A DNA stretch of 64,000 nucleotides, from NCBI RefSeq assembly GCF_000328705.1, contig NC_019673.1, positions 7,575,501-7,639,500 of the forward strand, in the 5' to 3' direction. Origin of the DNA: Saccharothrix espanaensis DSM 44229 (GTDB lineage: Bacteria > Actinomycetota > Actinomycetes > Mycobacteriales > Pseudonocardiaceae). Both the position numbers and the translations under genes were made by a program. Positions 46,141-55,283 of the stretch are shown here, piece by piece (the stretch's first letter is position 1; each line of letters opens with the position of its first letter). The notes beneath the pieces are model-generated. The model worked only from the letters and a program-made list of their open reading frames with translations, had not been told where the DNA came from and did not search any database.

Positions 46141-47121
46141 ATGATCAACCAGGCCGAGATCGACCGGTTGTACGACAGCGACGTGATCGACTCGCACGGC
46201 GAGCGGATCGGGTCGGTGAAGCAGGTGTGGCTGGACGACCGGGACGGGCGGCCGATGTGGGCGTCCGTGCACACCGGGTTGTTCGGCACGAAGGAGTCGT
46301 TCGTCCCGATCCAGGACGCTCAGATGTCGTCCGGGCACATCACCGTGCCGGTGGACAAGCGGACGGTGAAGGACTCACCGCGCATCGACGTCTCCGACGA
46401 GCACATGACCGACGAGCAGCAGACCGAGCTGTACGAGTACTACGGGCTCATCCCGACCGCCAACACCGGTGAGCACGACCGGCTCTCCCACGACCAGAAG
46501 CACCTCGCCGGCCAGGAGCGCACCACCGCCCGCGGCAACGCCGACGCCCAGCGCGCCGCCGCCACCGACCGTGACGTTCTCGGTCGTGACACCACCGGCC
46601 GGCACGCCACCAGCCGTGACGCGACCGCTCGTGAAGGCACCGCTCGTGAGGGCACCGTTCGCGACGCCACCGGCCGTGACCGGACCAAGGCGCGCGACAC
46701 GGACAAGGACGGCACGTCGGTGACCCGGTACGAGGAGCGGCTCGACGTCGGCACGCGCGAGGTCGAGGCCGGGCGGGTGCGGCTGGTCAAGCACGTGGTC
46801 ACCGAGCAGAAGACGATCACCGTGCCGGTGACGCACGAAGAGGTCCGCGTGGTGCGCGAGCCCGCCACCGGCAAGGACAGCGGCAGGGCGTTCACCGAGG
46901 AAGAGGCCGAGGTGACGTTGCGCCGGCAGGAACCGGTCGTGCAGAAGCACGCCGAGGCCGTGGAGAACGTGCGGCTCGACAAGGAAACCGTGACCGAGCA
47001 GCAGGAAGTCTCGGACACGCTGCGCCGCGAGGAAGTCGACATCCAGCGCGACGCCGACGCACGCACCGACGCCACCGCACGCGCGGACGCCAAGCGCGCC
47101 AGGAAGGACGACCGGGCGTGA
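46141..47121 (+). CDS. PRC-barrel and DUF2382 domain stress protein
   Basis: A 326-residue protein. Residues about 1-100 are a PRC barrel (VIDSHGERIGSVKQVWLDDR, GLFGTKESFVPI). A hydrophilic repeat linker (GRDTTGRHATSRDATAREGT) follows. The C-terminal DUF2382 domain has SVTRYEERLDVGTREVEAGR and KHVVTEQKTITVPVTHEEVR. The family is general-stress related in actinobacteria. GAAGGGG precedes ATG 46141. Upstream, GTTT and GGGTA (46082-46086) resemble a SigB-type promoter, but their 18-bp spacing is too long for a confident call. Confidence 0.88.
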   Translation: MINQAEIDRLYDSDVIDSHGERIGSVKQVWLDDRDGRPMWASVHTGLFGTKESFVPIQDAQMSSGHITVPVDKRTVKDSPRIDVSDEHMTDEQQTELYEYYGLIPTANTGEHDRLSHDQKHLAGQERTTARGNADAQRAAATDRDVLGRDTTGRHATSRDATAREGTAREGTVRDATGRDRTKARDTDKDGTSVTRYEERLDVGTREVEAGRVRLVKHVVTEQKTITVPVTHEEVRVVREPATGKDSGRAFTEEEAEVTLRRQEPVVQKHAEAVENVRLDKETVTEQQEVSDTLRREEVDIQRDADARTDATARADAKRARKDDRA

Positions 47122-47127
47122 GCCGAG

Positions 47128-47161
47128 GGGCCGCGCCCTCCCCCGCGGAGGGCGCGGGCCC
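47128..47161 (+). terminator. Terminator after the PRC-barrel gene
   Basis: The stem GGGCCGCGCCCTCC / GGAGGGCGCGGGCCC (one bulged G) starts 7 bp after the stop codon and is followed by a short T/C-rich run. Confidence 0.75.
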
Positions 47162-47246
47162 GGCTCTTCTCAGCCCCGTGCCACCCCAGCCCAGCACCTA
47201 ACCCGAATCAGCCCAGCCCAGCACGAAACCCGAGTCCAACGCGGAC

Positions 47247-48122
47247 TCAGCGCAAGTCCATCCCCAGGTCGAGCGCCGGCGCGGAGTGCGTGAGCCCACC
47301 CACCGCCAGGTAGTCCACCCCGGTCTCGGCGTAGGCACGGGCAACCGCCAACGTCAGCCCACCAGACGCCTCCAGCCTCACACCCCCACGTCCCACACCC
47401 TCACGCTCCATACCCCCACGCTCCAGGCCACCGACCCGACGCACCGCTTCGGCACACTCGGCGACCGTGAAGTTGTCCAGCAGCACCAGCTCCGCACCCT
47501 CGGCGACGGCTTCGTCCAGCTGTGCCAGGGAATCCACCTCGACCTCGCACGGCAGGTCCGGCGCGTGCGCCCGAACGGCCCGCAGCGCGGCGGTCACCGA
47601 TCCGGCCGCCTGGACGTGGTTGTCCTTGATCAGCACCGCGTCGCCCAGTCCGAGCCGGTGGTTCACGCCCCCGCCGCAGCGCACCGCGTACTTCTCCAGC
47701 AGCCGCAGGCCGGGCAACGTCTTGCGGGAATCCCGCACCCTGGCACCGGTTCCGGCGAGTTCGTCGACCCACGCGGCGGTCAGCGTGGCGATGCCGGACA
47801 GGTGGCACAGCAGGTTCAGCGCGGTGCGCTCGGCGGTGAGCAGCCCGCGCACCGGACCGCGCAGCACCAGCGCGGGTTCACCGGGCACCGCCTTGTCGCC
47901 GTCCTCGCGCCGGTCCAGCACCTCGAAGTCCAGGACTTCCTCGAACACCGCCAGCGCCACCGGGATCCCGGCCAGCACGCCGGCCGCGCGCGGCGTCAGC
48001 TCGGCCACCGCGACCGCGTCGGCGGGCACCGTGGCCTCGGTCGTCGCGTCCGGCCCGTACCGGAGGTCCTCGGCGAGCGCCGTGCCGATGACCCGGCGCA
48101 CGTCGTCCATGTCGAGCGTCAT
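47247..48122 (-). CDS. nadC: Nicotinate-nucleotide pyrophosphorylase (quinolinate PRTase)
   Basis: A 291-residue enzyme forming NaMN from quinolinate and PRPP. DSRKTLPGLRLLEKYAVRCG and GGGVNHRLGLGDAVLIKDNH are family signatures. Before the conserved LEASGGLTL block there is an unusual Gly/Arg/Glu insertion (GGLERGGMEREGVGRGGV) of about 18 residues from degenerate repeats. ATG 48122 overlaps the nadB stop by 4 nt. Confidence 0.96.
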   Translation of the reverse strand: MTLDMDDVRRVIGTALAEDLRYGPDATTEATVPADAVAVAELTPRAAGVLAGIPVALAVFEEVLDFEVLDRREDGDKAVPGEPALVLRGPVRGLLTAERTALNLLCHLSGIATLTAAWVDELAGTGARVRDSRKTLPGLRLLEKYAVRCGGGVNHRLGLGDAVLIKDNHVQAAGSVTAALRAVRAHAPDLPCEVEVDSLAQLDEAVAEGAELVLLDNFTVAECAEAVRRVGGLERGGMEREGVGRGGVRLEASGGLTLAVARAYAETGVDYLAVGGLTHSAPALDLGMDLR

Positions 48123-49813
48123 GCCACACCCCTTGAAAACCCGGCCCCACCGACCACCGCGGCAACCACCTCGGCAACCGCGCCCGCCACCCCGGCACCG
48201 GCGACCGCACCGGCCGTCACCGGATCGGCCAGCACCGGCTGGCCGGACGGGGTGAGCCGCACCACCTGGCTGCGCCGCCACCCCACGTCGTCGCGCTCGG
48301 TGAAGTCGGTCCGCACGTGGCAGCCGCGCGACTCGGTGCGCTGCGCCGCCGCCGCGATCAGCGCCCGCGCCGCCACGGTGAGCGCCGCGTCCTCCACCAG
48401 TTCCCGGGTGTCCAGCCGACGGTCCACAGTGGACAGATCGAGCACCGAGCCGACCACCGCGAGACCTTCGGCGTCCCGGCCGATCGCCGCGTACCGAGAC
48501 ATCACCCGCTGCAAAGAGTCCCGATCCGCGACTGGGGCCACCGGCAGCTCCGCGCTGCCCGTGCAGCGGGCCAAGACGCCCAGCGCGAGGTCGGCCGCCA
48601 CCGCCTCGGCGGCCCGCGTGCCGACCACCAGACCTTCCAGCAGGCTGTTGGACGCCAGGCGGTTCGCGCCGTGCAGACCGGTCCGCGCCACCTCGCCCGC
48701 CGCGTACAGCCCGGTCACACCGGTCCGTCCGTCCACATCGGACACCACGCCGCCGCACGCGAAGTGCGCCGCCGGGGCGACCGGGATGGGCTGGGCGGCC
48801 GGGTCGACACCCGCCGTCACGCAGGCCGCGTGCACCGTCGGGAACCGCCGCGCGAAGTCGGAGATGCCGGTGGCGTCGAGGAAGACGTGGTCGTCCACGC
48901 CGCCGGGCGCGCCCGCCATGTGCCGGGTGATCGCCGCCGCCACCACGTCCCGGGGCGCGAGGTCCTCCAGCGGGTGCACCCCGCGCATGACCCGCGCGCC
49001 GGTCGCGTCCACCAGCACCGCGCCTTCACCGCGCACCGCCTCGGTGACCAGCGGGCACCGGCCGCGCGCGCCCCGCCCGGTGTAGAGGACAGTCGGGTGG
49101 AACTGCACGAACTCCACGTCCGCCGCGACGGCGCCGGCCCGCAGCGCGAGCGCCAGCCCGTCGCCGGTGGCCACCTCCGGGTTGGACGTGGCCTGGTAGA
49201 GCTGCCCCAGACCACCGCTGGCCAGCAGCACGGCGGGCGCGGTCAGCACGCCCGGCACGCCGTGCGAGTCCAGCACCAGCAGCCCGCACACCTGGCCGAG
49301 CGGCGTGCGCACGGCGTCCACCGCGATGTGCCGCTCCAGCACCGGGACCCGGCCGTCGGAGGCCGCCGCGAGCAGCGCCCGCTCCACCTCCGCGCCGGTC
49401 GCGTCGCCGCCCGCGTGCACCACCCGGAACGCGCTGTGCCCGCCCTCGCGAGTGCGCGCCAACCGGCCGTCCCGCGCGGCGTCGAACACCGCTCCGCGCT
49501 CCCGCAACCGTTGCACCGCAGCGGGTCCGCCCGCGATGATCGCGTCCACCGCGACCTCGTCGCACAGGCCCGCACCCGCGGTGAGCGTGTCGCGGACGTG
49601 CGCGTCGACCGTGTCGCCCTCGTCGTGCTCACCGGGCAGGACGACGGCCACGCCGCCCTGCGCCCAGCGGGTGTTGCCGTCGGGCTGGTCGCCCTTGGTC
49701 ACGACCAGGACCCGCAGTCCGAGCTCACGCGCGCGCAGCGCCGCCGTCAGACCCGCGACGCCCGTGCCGACCACCACCAGGTCGGCGCGGGCCTCCCACA
49801 GCGGGGTGTTCAC
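48119..49813 (-). CDS. nadB: L-aspartate oxidase
   Basis: A 564-residue flavoenzyme oxidising aspartate to iminoaspartate. FAD site: ADLVVVGTGVAGLTAALRAR. Active-site segments EGGHSAFRVVHAGGDATGAE, PVAPAAHFACGGVVSDVDGR and GANRLASNSLLEGLVVGTRA. Its C-terminal about 20 residues (ATAGAVAGAGVAGAV-like) are a low-complexity Ala/Gly/Val tail. GTG 49813 overlaps the nadA stop by 4 nt. Confidence 0.97.
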   Translation of the reverse strand: MNTPLWEARADLVVVGTGVAGLTAALRARELGLRVLVVTKGDQPDGNTRWAQGGVAVVLPGEHDEGDTVDAHVRDTLTAGAGLCDEVAVDAIIAGGPAAVQRLRERGAVFDAARDGRLARTREGGHSAFRVVHAGGDATGAEVERALLAAASDGRVPVLERHIAVDAVRTPLGQVCGLLVLDSHGVPGVLTAPAVLLASGGLGQLYQATSNPEVATGDGLALALRAGAVAADVEFVQFHPTVLYTGRGARGRCPLVTEAVRGEGAVLVDATGARVMRGVHPLEDLAPRDVVAAAITRHMAGAPGGVDDHVFLDATGISDFARRFPTVHAACVTAGVDPAAQPIPVAPAAHFACGGVVSDVDGRTGVTGLYAAGEVARTGLHGANRLASNSLLEGLVVGTRAAEAVAADLALGVLARCTGSAELPVAPVADRDSLQRVMSRYAAIGRDAEGLAVVGSVLDLSTVDRRLDTRELVEDAALTVAARALIAAAAQRTESRGCHVRTDFTERDDVGWRRSQVVRLTPSGQPVLADPVTAGAVAGAGVAGAVAEVVAAVVGGAGFSRGVA

Positions 49814-50829
49814 TCGCCGCCGCCGGGCTGGCCGATCTCGATCATCCGCCGCACCGCGCCCCGGGCCCGCTCGGCGGTGGCCAGGTCGACGTGCACCTCG
49901 TCACGGCCCTCGCGCAGGCAGCGCAGCAGGGCGGTCGGCGTGATCATCTTCATGTACCGGCAGGACGCCCGGTCGTTGACCGCGCGGAAGTCGATCTCCG
50001 GCGCGGCCCGGCGGAGCTGGTGCAGCATCCCGATCTCGGTGGCCACCAGGACCGACTTGGCGCTGGTGGCGCGGGCGGCGGTGATCATGTCGCCGGTCGA
50101 GAGGATCTTGACCTTCTCCGCCGGGACGGTGCCCTCGCCCGCGAGGTAGAGCGCCGAGGTGGCGCACCCGCACTCGGGGTGGATGAACAGGTCGGCGTCC
50201 GGGTTCGCCGCCGCGCGCTCGGCCAGCTCCGGGCCGTTGATGCCCGCGTGGACGTGGCACTCGCCCGCCCAGATGTGCAGGTTCTCCCGGCCGGTCTCGC
50301 GCTTGACGTGCGCGCCCAGGAACTGGTCGGGCAGGAACAGCACCTCGCGGTCGGCCGGGACGGAGGCGACCACGTCCACGGCGTTCGACGACGTGCAGCA
50401 GATGTCGGTCTCCGCCTTCACCTCGGCGGTGGTGTTCACGTAGGACACGACGACCGCGCCGGGGTGCTCGGCCTTCCACGCCCGCAGCTGCTCACCGGTG
50501 ATCGAGTCGGCCAGGGAGCAACCCGCCCGCTCGTCCGGGATCAGCACGGTCTTGTGGGGTGCCAGGATCTTCGCGGTCTCGGCCATGAAGTGCACGCCGC
50601 AGAACACGATGGTGGACGCGTCGCTCGCGGCGGCGATGCGGCTCAGCGCCAGCGAGTCACCGGTGTGGTGCGCGATGTCCTGGATCTCGGGGAGCTGGTA
50701 GTTGTGCGCGAGGATGACCGCGTCCTGCTTGCGCGCCAGCTCCAGCACCTCGTCCCGCCACGCGGCGTCCGGCGCGATGCCGTCGTACGCACCGTCAGAG
50801 GTTCGCTCCACATAGGCGGTAGCGACCAT
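49810..50829 (-). CDS. nadA: Quinolinate synthase
   Basis: A 339-residue 4Fe-4S enzyme condensing iminoaspartate and DHAP. Cysteines are in VFCGVHFMAETAKIL, DICCTSSNAVDV and HPECGCATSALYL; AHNYQLPEIQDIAHHTGDSL is the substrate signature. AAGGAGG lies 5 nt before ATG 50829. It is first in nadA-nadB-nadC and faces nrtR across the NrtR box. Confidence 0.97.
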   Translation of the reverse strand: MVATAYVERTSDGAYDGIAPDAAWRDEVLELARKQDAVILAHNYQLPEIQDIAHHTGDSLALSRIAAASDASTIVFCGVHFMAETAKILAPHKTVLIPDERAGCSLADSITGEQLRAWKAEHPGAVVVSYVNTTAEVKAETDICCTSSNAVDVVASVPADREVLFLPDQFLGAHVKRETGRENLHIWAGECHVHAGINGPELAERAAANPDADLFIHPECGCATSALYLAGEGTVPAEKVKILSTGDMITAARATSAKSVLVATEIGMLHQLRRAAPEIDFRAVNDRASCRYMKMITPTALLRCLREGRDEVHVDLATAERARGAVRRMIEIGQPGGGE

Positions 50830-50849
50830 GGGTTCCTCCTTCAGCCAAG

Positions 50850-50872
50850 GTTTTCGCCTACCGGGCGAAAAC
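50850..50872. promoter_or_regulatory. NrtR box between nadA and nrtR
   Basis: Perfect 9-bp arms GTTTTCGCC and GGCGAAAAC surround TACCG. The site lies in the 64-bp gap of the divergent pair, so one NrtR dimer can control both. Confidence 0.8.
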
Positions 50873-50893
50873 GTGGCCGATAGTATCAGCCGA

Positions 50894-51583
50894 GTGGGTC
50901 TCGCGGAACATGAGGTAGTGGCCGCAGTGCTCCAGGTGAGAGCCGGATCACTCCAGGTCATGTTGTGGGAGCGCGCGCGGGAACCGCACGCTCACCGCTG
51001 GTCACTGCCCGGCGGCGGACTCGGTCCCGAAGAGGACGTCGAGGCATCGATCCGGCGTCAACTGGCGGAAAAAGTCGATGTGCGACAACTGTCACACGTC
51101 GAACAGCTCGCCGTCTTCAGCGCGCCCGACCGCGTCCCCGGCCCGCGCGTGGTCGCGACCGCGTTCCTCGGCCTGGTCCCGTCCGACACCGATCCCGTGG
51201 TGCCGTCGGACACCGCGTGGCACCCCGTCGACGCCCTGCCCGCGACGGCGTTCGACCACGAGGCGATCTGCCGGCGGGCGCGCAACCGGCTCGCGTCCAA
51301 GCTGTCCTACACCAACCTGGGCTTCGCGCTGGCCCCGCCGGAGTTCACGATCTCCGCGCTGCGGTCGCTGTACTCGGCGGCGCTGGGGTACCAGGTGTCG
51401 GCGACGAACCTGCAACGCGTGCTGTCCCGCCGCGGGCTGCTGGAGCCCACCGGAGCGGTCGCCCCGGTCGGCCCGTCCGGCGGCCGGCCGGCCGCGCTGT
51501 TCCGGTTCGTTTCCGGGCAGATGCGGATCACCGACCCGTTCGCCGTGCTGAGGCCACCCAGCAGCCGTAATTTGGGGACGTGA
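50894..51583 (+). CDS. nrtR: NrtR: Nudix-related NAD biosynthesis repressor
   Basis: A 229-residue regulator. The N-terminal Nudix fold (WSLPGGGLGPEEDVEASIRR) has a degenerate Nudix box: the REUxEE core is replaced by RRQLAEK, consistent with sensing ADP-ribose/NAD metabolites rather than hydrolysis. The C-terminal winged helix (FTISALRSLYSAALGYQVSA, VLSRRGLLEPTG) binds DNA. TAGTAT is 7 nt before GTG 50894, a leaderless layout. Its stop overlaps the LON-domain gene by 4 nt. Confidence 0.93.
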   Translation: MGLAEHEVVAAVLQVRAGSLQVMLWERAREPHAHRWSLPGGGLGPEEDVEASIRRQLAEKVDVRQLSHVEQLAVFSAPDRVPGPRVVATAFLGLVPSDTDPVVPSDTAWHPVDALPATAFDHEAICRRARNRLASKLSYTNLGFALAPPEFTISALRSLYSAALGYQVSATNLQRVLSRRGLLEPTGAVAPVGPSGGRPAALFRFVSGQMRITDPFAVLRPPSSRNLGT

Positions 51584-52245
51584 CCACGACGCTCCCGCTG
51601 TTCCCGCTGGGTACCGTGCTGCTGCCGGGGACGTCGCTTCCGCTGCACGTCTTCGAGCCCCGCTACCGGCAGCTGGCCGTGGACCTGGTGACCGAGAAGC
51701 TGCCGGACCGCAGTTTCGGCGTGATCGCCATCCGGCAGGGCTGGGAGGTCGGGCCGGGCAACGCGACGGCGCTGCACGCGGTCGGCTGCGAAGCCCTCCT
51801 GCGCGACGCCAAACCGTTGCCGGACGGGCGGTTCGACCTGGCCACCACCGGCGGGCGGCGGTTCCGGCTGGTCGGCGTTGACGCCGAGAGCGCGCCCTAC
51901 CTGCTGGGCGAGGTGGAATGGCTGGCCGACGTCCCCGCGCCCGCCGAGGTCGCCGAAGTCCTGCCGCTGCTGACCGAGGGCGCGGTGGCGGCGTTCCGCC
52001 GGTACCGGGACGCGGCGTTCGAGGACGACCCCGCCGTGCCGGCGACCGACGACCTGGCGTACGCGCTGGCCAACGACTGCCTGCTCACCCTGGAGGACCG
52101 CCAGCACCTCCTGGAGGAACGCTCCGAAGCCCGCCGCCTCCGCCTGGTGCGCAAGATGATGCACCGCGAAGCCGGCATCGTCGCCGCCCTCCACGCCGTC
52201 CCCGCCCCGCTCGCCGACCTCGGCCACCTCCCCCACCGCAACTGA
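51580..52245 (+). CDS. LON substrate-binding domain protein
   Basis: A 221-residue stand-alone Lon N-terminal (PUA-like) domain: LPLFPLGTVLLPGTSLPLHV, FEPRYRQLAVDL and a helical C-terminus. There is no AAA+ or Ser-Lys protease part. These proteins are widespread in actinobacteria with an unknown role. GTG 51580 overlaps nrtR by 4 nt, so it is translated together with the NAD regulator. Confidence 0.88.
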   Translation: MTTTLPLFPLGTVLLPGTSLPLHVFEPRYRQLAVDLVTEKLPDRSFGVIAIRQGWEVGPGNATALHAVGCEALLRDAKPLPDGRFDLATTGGRRFRLVGVDAESAPYLLGEVEWLADVPAPAEVAEVLPLLTEGAVAAFRRYRDAAFEDDPAVPATDDLAYALANDCLLTLEDRQHLLEERSEARRLRLVRKMMHREAGIVAALHAVPAPLADLGHLPHRN

Positions 52246-52335
52246 CTCCGCCCCGCCCCCGTGCGCCCGCCCGCCGCCGCACCGCTACCGCCGCGCCACA
52301 CCACCACCGCCGCCACACCTCAGGCCCCCGGTCAC

Positions 52336-52362
52336 AACGTTCAGGAAGCCTCCCTGAACGTT
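52336..52362 (+). terminator. Hairpin terminator after the LON-domain gene
   Basis: AACGTTCAGG and CCTGAACGTT form a perfect 10-bp stem with a 7-nt loop, 90 bp after the stop codon. Confidence 0.5.
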
Positions 52363-52416
52363 CTGCCGCCGCCCATCCACCAGGCAACCGCCCGGAAAGC
52401 CACGCCCCGCACCACC

Positions 52417-52478
52417 GCTTGATCGTTCCAACGTTGCGCTTGATCTTTCAACGATGCGCTTGATCGTTCCGACGTCGC
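52417..52478. repeat. Three direct repeats upstream of the MFS gene
   Basis: Copies begin at 52417 (GCTTGATCGTTCCAACGTT), 52438 (GCTTGATCTTTCAACGAT) and 52458 (GCTTGATCGTTCCGACGTC). The 20-21 bp spacing puts them on nearly the same DNA face, suggesting a cooperative activator or repressor site. Confidence 0.65.
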
Positions 52479-52508
52479 AGTGTTGATTCGCCCTATTGTC
52501 CCCTAGTC

Positions 52509-52525
52509 GGATTGTTCAACAATCC
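52509..52525 (+). promoter_or_regulatory. GntR-type operator of the MFS/DUF1445 operon
   Basis: GGATTGTT-C-AACAATCC is a perfect 8-bp inverted repeat, 45 bp before the MFS start. TTGTnnnACAA-like sites are typical of FadR-subfamily GntR regulators; no such gene is adjacent. Confidence 0.55.
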
Positions 52526-52570
52526 CTACGGTGTGGTCCAGCGCACATCCCACGCCTGTGAGGTGACGAC

Positions 52571-53839
52571 ATGAGCAGCAGCAGCACAACGGAGAGCGTC
52601 AAGAGCGACGGCGGCCCGTTCGCCTGGTTCCACACCCTCGGTCGCAACGGGAAACGGGCCTTCGTCGGCGCGTTCGGCGGCTACGGACTGGACTCGTACG
52701 ACTTCCAGGTCCTACCGCTCGGCCTGGTCGCGATCACCGCCTACTTCGGCATCAGCACGGGCCAGGCGGGCCTGCTCACCACGGTCACCCTCGTGGTCAG
52801 CGCCATCGGCGGCGCGATCGCGGGCATCCTCGCCGACCGGATCGGCCGGGTCCGCACCCTCATGATCACGGTGATCACCTACGCCGTGTTCACCGTCCTG
52901 TGCGGCTTCGCCACCAGCTACGAGACGCTGCTCGTCTTCCGCGCCCTCCAGGGCCTGGGCTTCGGCGGCGAGTGGGCGGCCGGCGCGATCCTCGTCGCCG
53001 AGTACTGCAAACCCCAGTACCGGGGCCGGACGGTCGCGTTCATCCAGAGCTCATGGGCGGTCGGCTGGGCGCTGTCCGTCCTGGTCTACACGCTCGTGTT
53101 CAACCTGTTCCCGCCGGAAGTCGCGTGGCGCGTGCTGTTCTGGACCGGCGCCCTGCCCGCGATCCTGATCATCTACATCCGTCGCACCGTCAAGGACGCC
53201 CCCGAAGCCACCGAACGTCGCACCAGCAGCGCCGAGAAAGGCTCGTTCACCGCGATCTTCAAGGGCGGCCTGGCCCGCACGACCCTGTTGGCCGCACTGC
53301 TCGCCACCGGCGTCCAAGGCGGCTACTACACGCTGGCCACCTGGCTCCCGACGTTCCTCAAGACCGAACGCGGCCTGACCGTCATCGGCACCGGCGGGTA
53401 CCTGGCGTTCCTGATCTCCGGCGCGTTCATCGGGTACGTCTGCGGCGGGTACGTCACCGACTGGTGGGGGCGCAAGAAGACCTTCGCGCTGTTCTCCGTC
53501 CTGTCGGCGGGGCTGATCATGCTCTACACGCAGATCCCGCCCGGCGCGAACACCACGATCCTGTTCCTCGGCTTCCCGCTCGGGTTCTGCATGTCGGCGA
53601 TCTTCAGCGGGTTCGGGTCGTTCCTCGCCGAGCTCTACCCGACCGCGCTGCGCGGCACCGGTCAGGGCTTCACCTACAACTTCGGCCGCGCGGTCGGCGC
53701 GCTGTTCCCCGCCCTGGTCGGGTTCATGGCCGAGCGGATGGGCGTCGGCGGCGCGATGATCTTCGGCGCGATCGCGTACGGCATCGCCGTGCTGGCGCTG
53801 CTCGGCCTGCCCGAGACGAAGGGACGGGAACTGCTGTGA
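52571..53839 (+). CDS. MFS transporter (aromatic/organic acid:H+ symporter-like)
   Basis: A 422-residue 12-helix transporter. Motif A is GILADRIGRVRTL, with a second copy GGYVTDWWGRKKTF. GFGGEWAAGAILVAEYCKPQ is characteristic of the AAHS/sialic-acid-transporter branch. The N-terminus carries FAWFHTLGRNGKRAFVGAFG and GLDSYDFQVLPL. GAGGTGA precedes ATG 52571. It is translationally coupled to a DUF1445 gene, suggesting import of a hydroxy or amino acid for that enzyme. Confidence 0.9.
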   Translation: MSSSSTTESVKSDGGPFAWFHTLGRNGKRAFVGAFGGYGLDSYDFQVLPLGLVAITAYFGISTGQAGLLTTVTLVVSAIGGAIAGILADRIGRVRTLMITVITYAVFTVLCGFATSYETLLVFRALQGLGFGGEWAAGAILVAEYCKPQYRGRTVAFIQSSWAVGWALSVLVYTLVFNLFPPEVAWRVLFWTGALPAILIIYIRRTVKDAPEATERRTSSAEKGSFTAIFKGGLARTTLLAALLATGVQGGYYTLATWLPTFLKTERGLTVIGTGGYLAFLISGAFIGYVCGGYVTDWWGRKKTFALFSVLSAGLIMLYTQIPPGANTTILFLGFPLGFCMSAIFSGFGSFLAELYPTALRGTGQGFTYNFGRAVGALFPALVGFMAERMGVGGAMIFGAIAYGIAVLALLGLPETKGRELL

Positions 53840-54597
53840 CCACCGGGACACCGCGGCACGTCCGCCGCACCGCGACCGGCCCGACCGCCGGCCTGGCCGA
53901 CGGCTACGCGCAGGCCAACCTGATCGCCGTGCCGCAGGACTGGGCGTACGAGGTGCTGCTGTTCGCCCAGCGCAACCCGAAGCCGTGCCCGGTGCTGAAC
54001 GTGACGGACCCCGGTTCGCCGCGCACCGCCCTCGCCCCGGACGCCGACCTGCGCCGCGACCTGCCCCGCTACCGGGTGTGGCGGGACGGCGAACTGACCG
54101 CCGAACCCACCGACGCGACCGCGCACTGGCGCGACGACCTGGTGGCGTTCCTGATCGGGTGCAGCTTCACCTTCGAGTCCGCCCTCGCCCGCGCCGGCGT
54201 CCCGCTGCGCCACGTCGACCAGGGCCGCAACGTGCCGATGTACGTCACCGACCGCGAATGCCGCCCGGCGGGCCGCCTGCACGGCCCGATGGTGGTCAGC
54301 ATGAGGTACGTCCCGGCGGACCTGGTCGAGCAGGCCCGGGAGATCACCGCCCGGATGCCCGCCGTCCACGGCGCTCCCGTGCACGTGGGCGACCCGTCAG
54401 CCCTGGGCGTGAAAGACCTCGACCAGCCCGATTTCGGCGACGCGACCACGCCGCACGACGGTGACGTGCCGATGTTCTGGGCGTGCGGCGTCACCCCGCA
54501 GGCGGCCGTGATGGCGTCCGCACCGCCGTTCGCGATCACCCACGCACCAGGGCACATGTTCGTCACCGACATCCGAGACGACACCTACCGCGTCTGA
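53836..54597 (+). CDS. DUF1445 putative hydro-lyase (D-glutamate cyclase-like)
   Basis: A 253-residue protein. GYAQANLIAVPQDWAYEVLL, LIGCSFTFESALARAGVPLR, HGPMVVSMRYVPADLVEQAR and FWACGVTPQAAVMASAPPFA are family signatures. Mammalian relatives convert D-glutamate to 5-oxo-D-proline; the bacterial substrate is unproven. GTG 53836 overlaps the MFS stop by 4 nt, so the transporter and enzyme likely share a substrate. Confidence 0.9.
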   Translation: MTTGTPRHVRRTATGPTAGLADGYAQANLIAVPQDWAYEVLLFAQRNPKPCPVLNVTDPGSPRTALAPDADLRRDLPRYRVWRDGELTAEPTDATAHWRDDLVAFLIGCSFTFESALARAGVPLRHVDQGRNVPMYVTDRECRPAGRLHGPMVVSMRYVPADLVEQAREITARMPAVHGAPVHVGDPSALGVKDLDQPDFGDATTPHDGDVPMFWACGVTPQAAVMASAPPFAITHAPGHMFVTDIRDDTYRV

Positions 54598-54656
54598 CCA
54601 CGGCCGCCGCGCCGGCAGTGGCCTCAGCGTCCCGCCTGCGGTCCCCGGCCCGGTGT

Positions 54657-55247
54657 TCAGCCGAGCCGGCGACCCAGGTCGTCCAGCCCGTTCCAGGCCG
54701 CCAGGCAGCCGTACGCCAGCGCCGCGCTCAAGGGCCACGCCAGCACGCCCCACCAGACTTCCAGCACCGGGGCGAGGGCGATCACGTCGCCCACCTCGGG
54801 CGCGTCCGGCGGCGGGTACTTGCCGCCCGCCGACCCGATCCCGGTGCGCTGCGCCAGGTAGGCGGCCACCCCGCCGCCCAGGATCGCCCCGATCAGCACG
54901 ACCGGTCCCCGGCGTTCCCGCAGCAGCCACACCGCGATCCCGGTCAACAGGCCCGCGCCCAGTCCGATCAGCACGAACAGCATCAGGCCGTCGAGCCGGT
55001 GGTAGCTCTCCCCGGTGACCGGGACGAGCGACGCGTCCTGCGCGATCACCACGTTCTGCGGCGGCGCGAGCCACGCCCACAACCACCCGGCGGGCAGCCC
55101 GAACAGCGCGATCGTCGACAGCACCGCGAACGCGGGCAGCAGATCGGCCTTCACCACCACGCGCGGGCGCGGCGGCTCGTAGCGGTAGATGAAAACGGGT
55201 GGCACGCGAACAGGCGCGGCCCGCTCGTCCACCGGTTGCTCCGCCAC
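54657..55247 (-). CDS. DUF2567-like membrane protein
   Basis: A 196-residue protein with about four helices: AVLSTIALFGLPAGWLWAWL, GLMLFVLIGLGAGLLTGIAV, VVLIGAILGGGVAAYLAQRT and WGVLAWPLSAALAYGCLAAW. Its place after bioB and bsaP matches Rv1591 of M. tuberculosis, a DUF2567 protein. GGGGAGGT precedes GTG 55247. Its function is unknown. It is probably co-transcribed with bsaP, 36 nt upstream. Confidence 0.78.
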   Translation of the reverse strand: MAEQPVDERAAPVRVPPVFIYRYEPPRPRVVVKADLLPAFAVLSTIALFGLPAGWLWAWLAPPQNVVIAQDASLVPVTGESYHRLDGLMLFVLIGLGAGLLTGIAVWLLRERRGPVVLIGAILGGGVAAYLAQRTGIGSAGGKYPPPDAPEVGDVIALAPVLEVWWGVLAWPLSAALAYGCLAAWNGLDDLGRRLG

Positions 55248-55283
55248 GCACGACCTCCCCTACCCGAACCCGACCAGGGGAGG

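Larger units (their letters stand above)
52246..52570. other. Intergenic region (325 bp) upstream of the MFS operon
   Basis: It holds, in order, a C/A-rich stretch, a hairpin at 52336-52362, three 20-21 bp direct repeats at 52417-52478 and a GntR-type palindrome at 52509-52525. No gene is supported. Confidence 0.7.
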
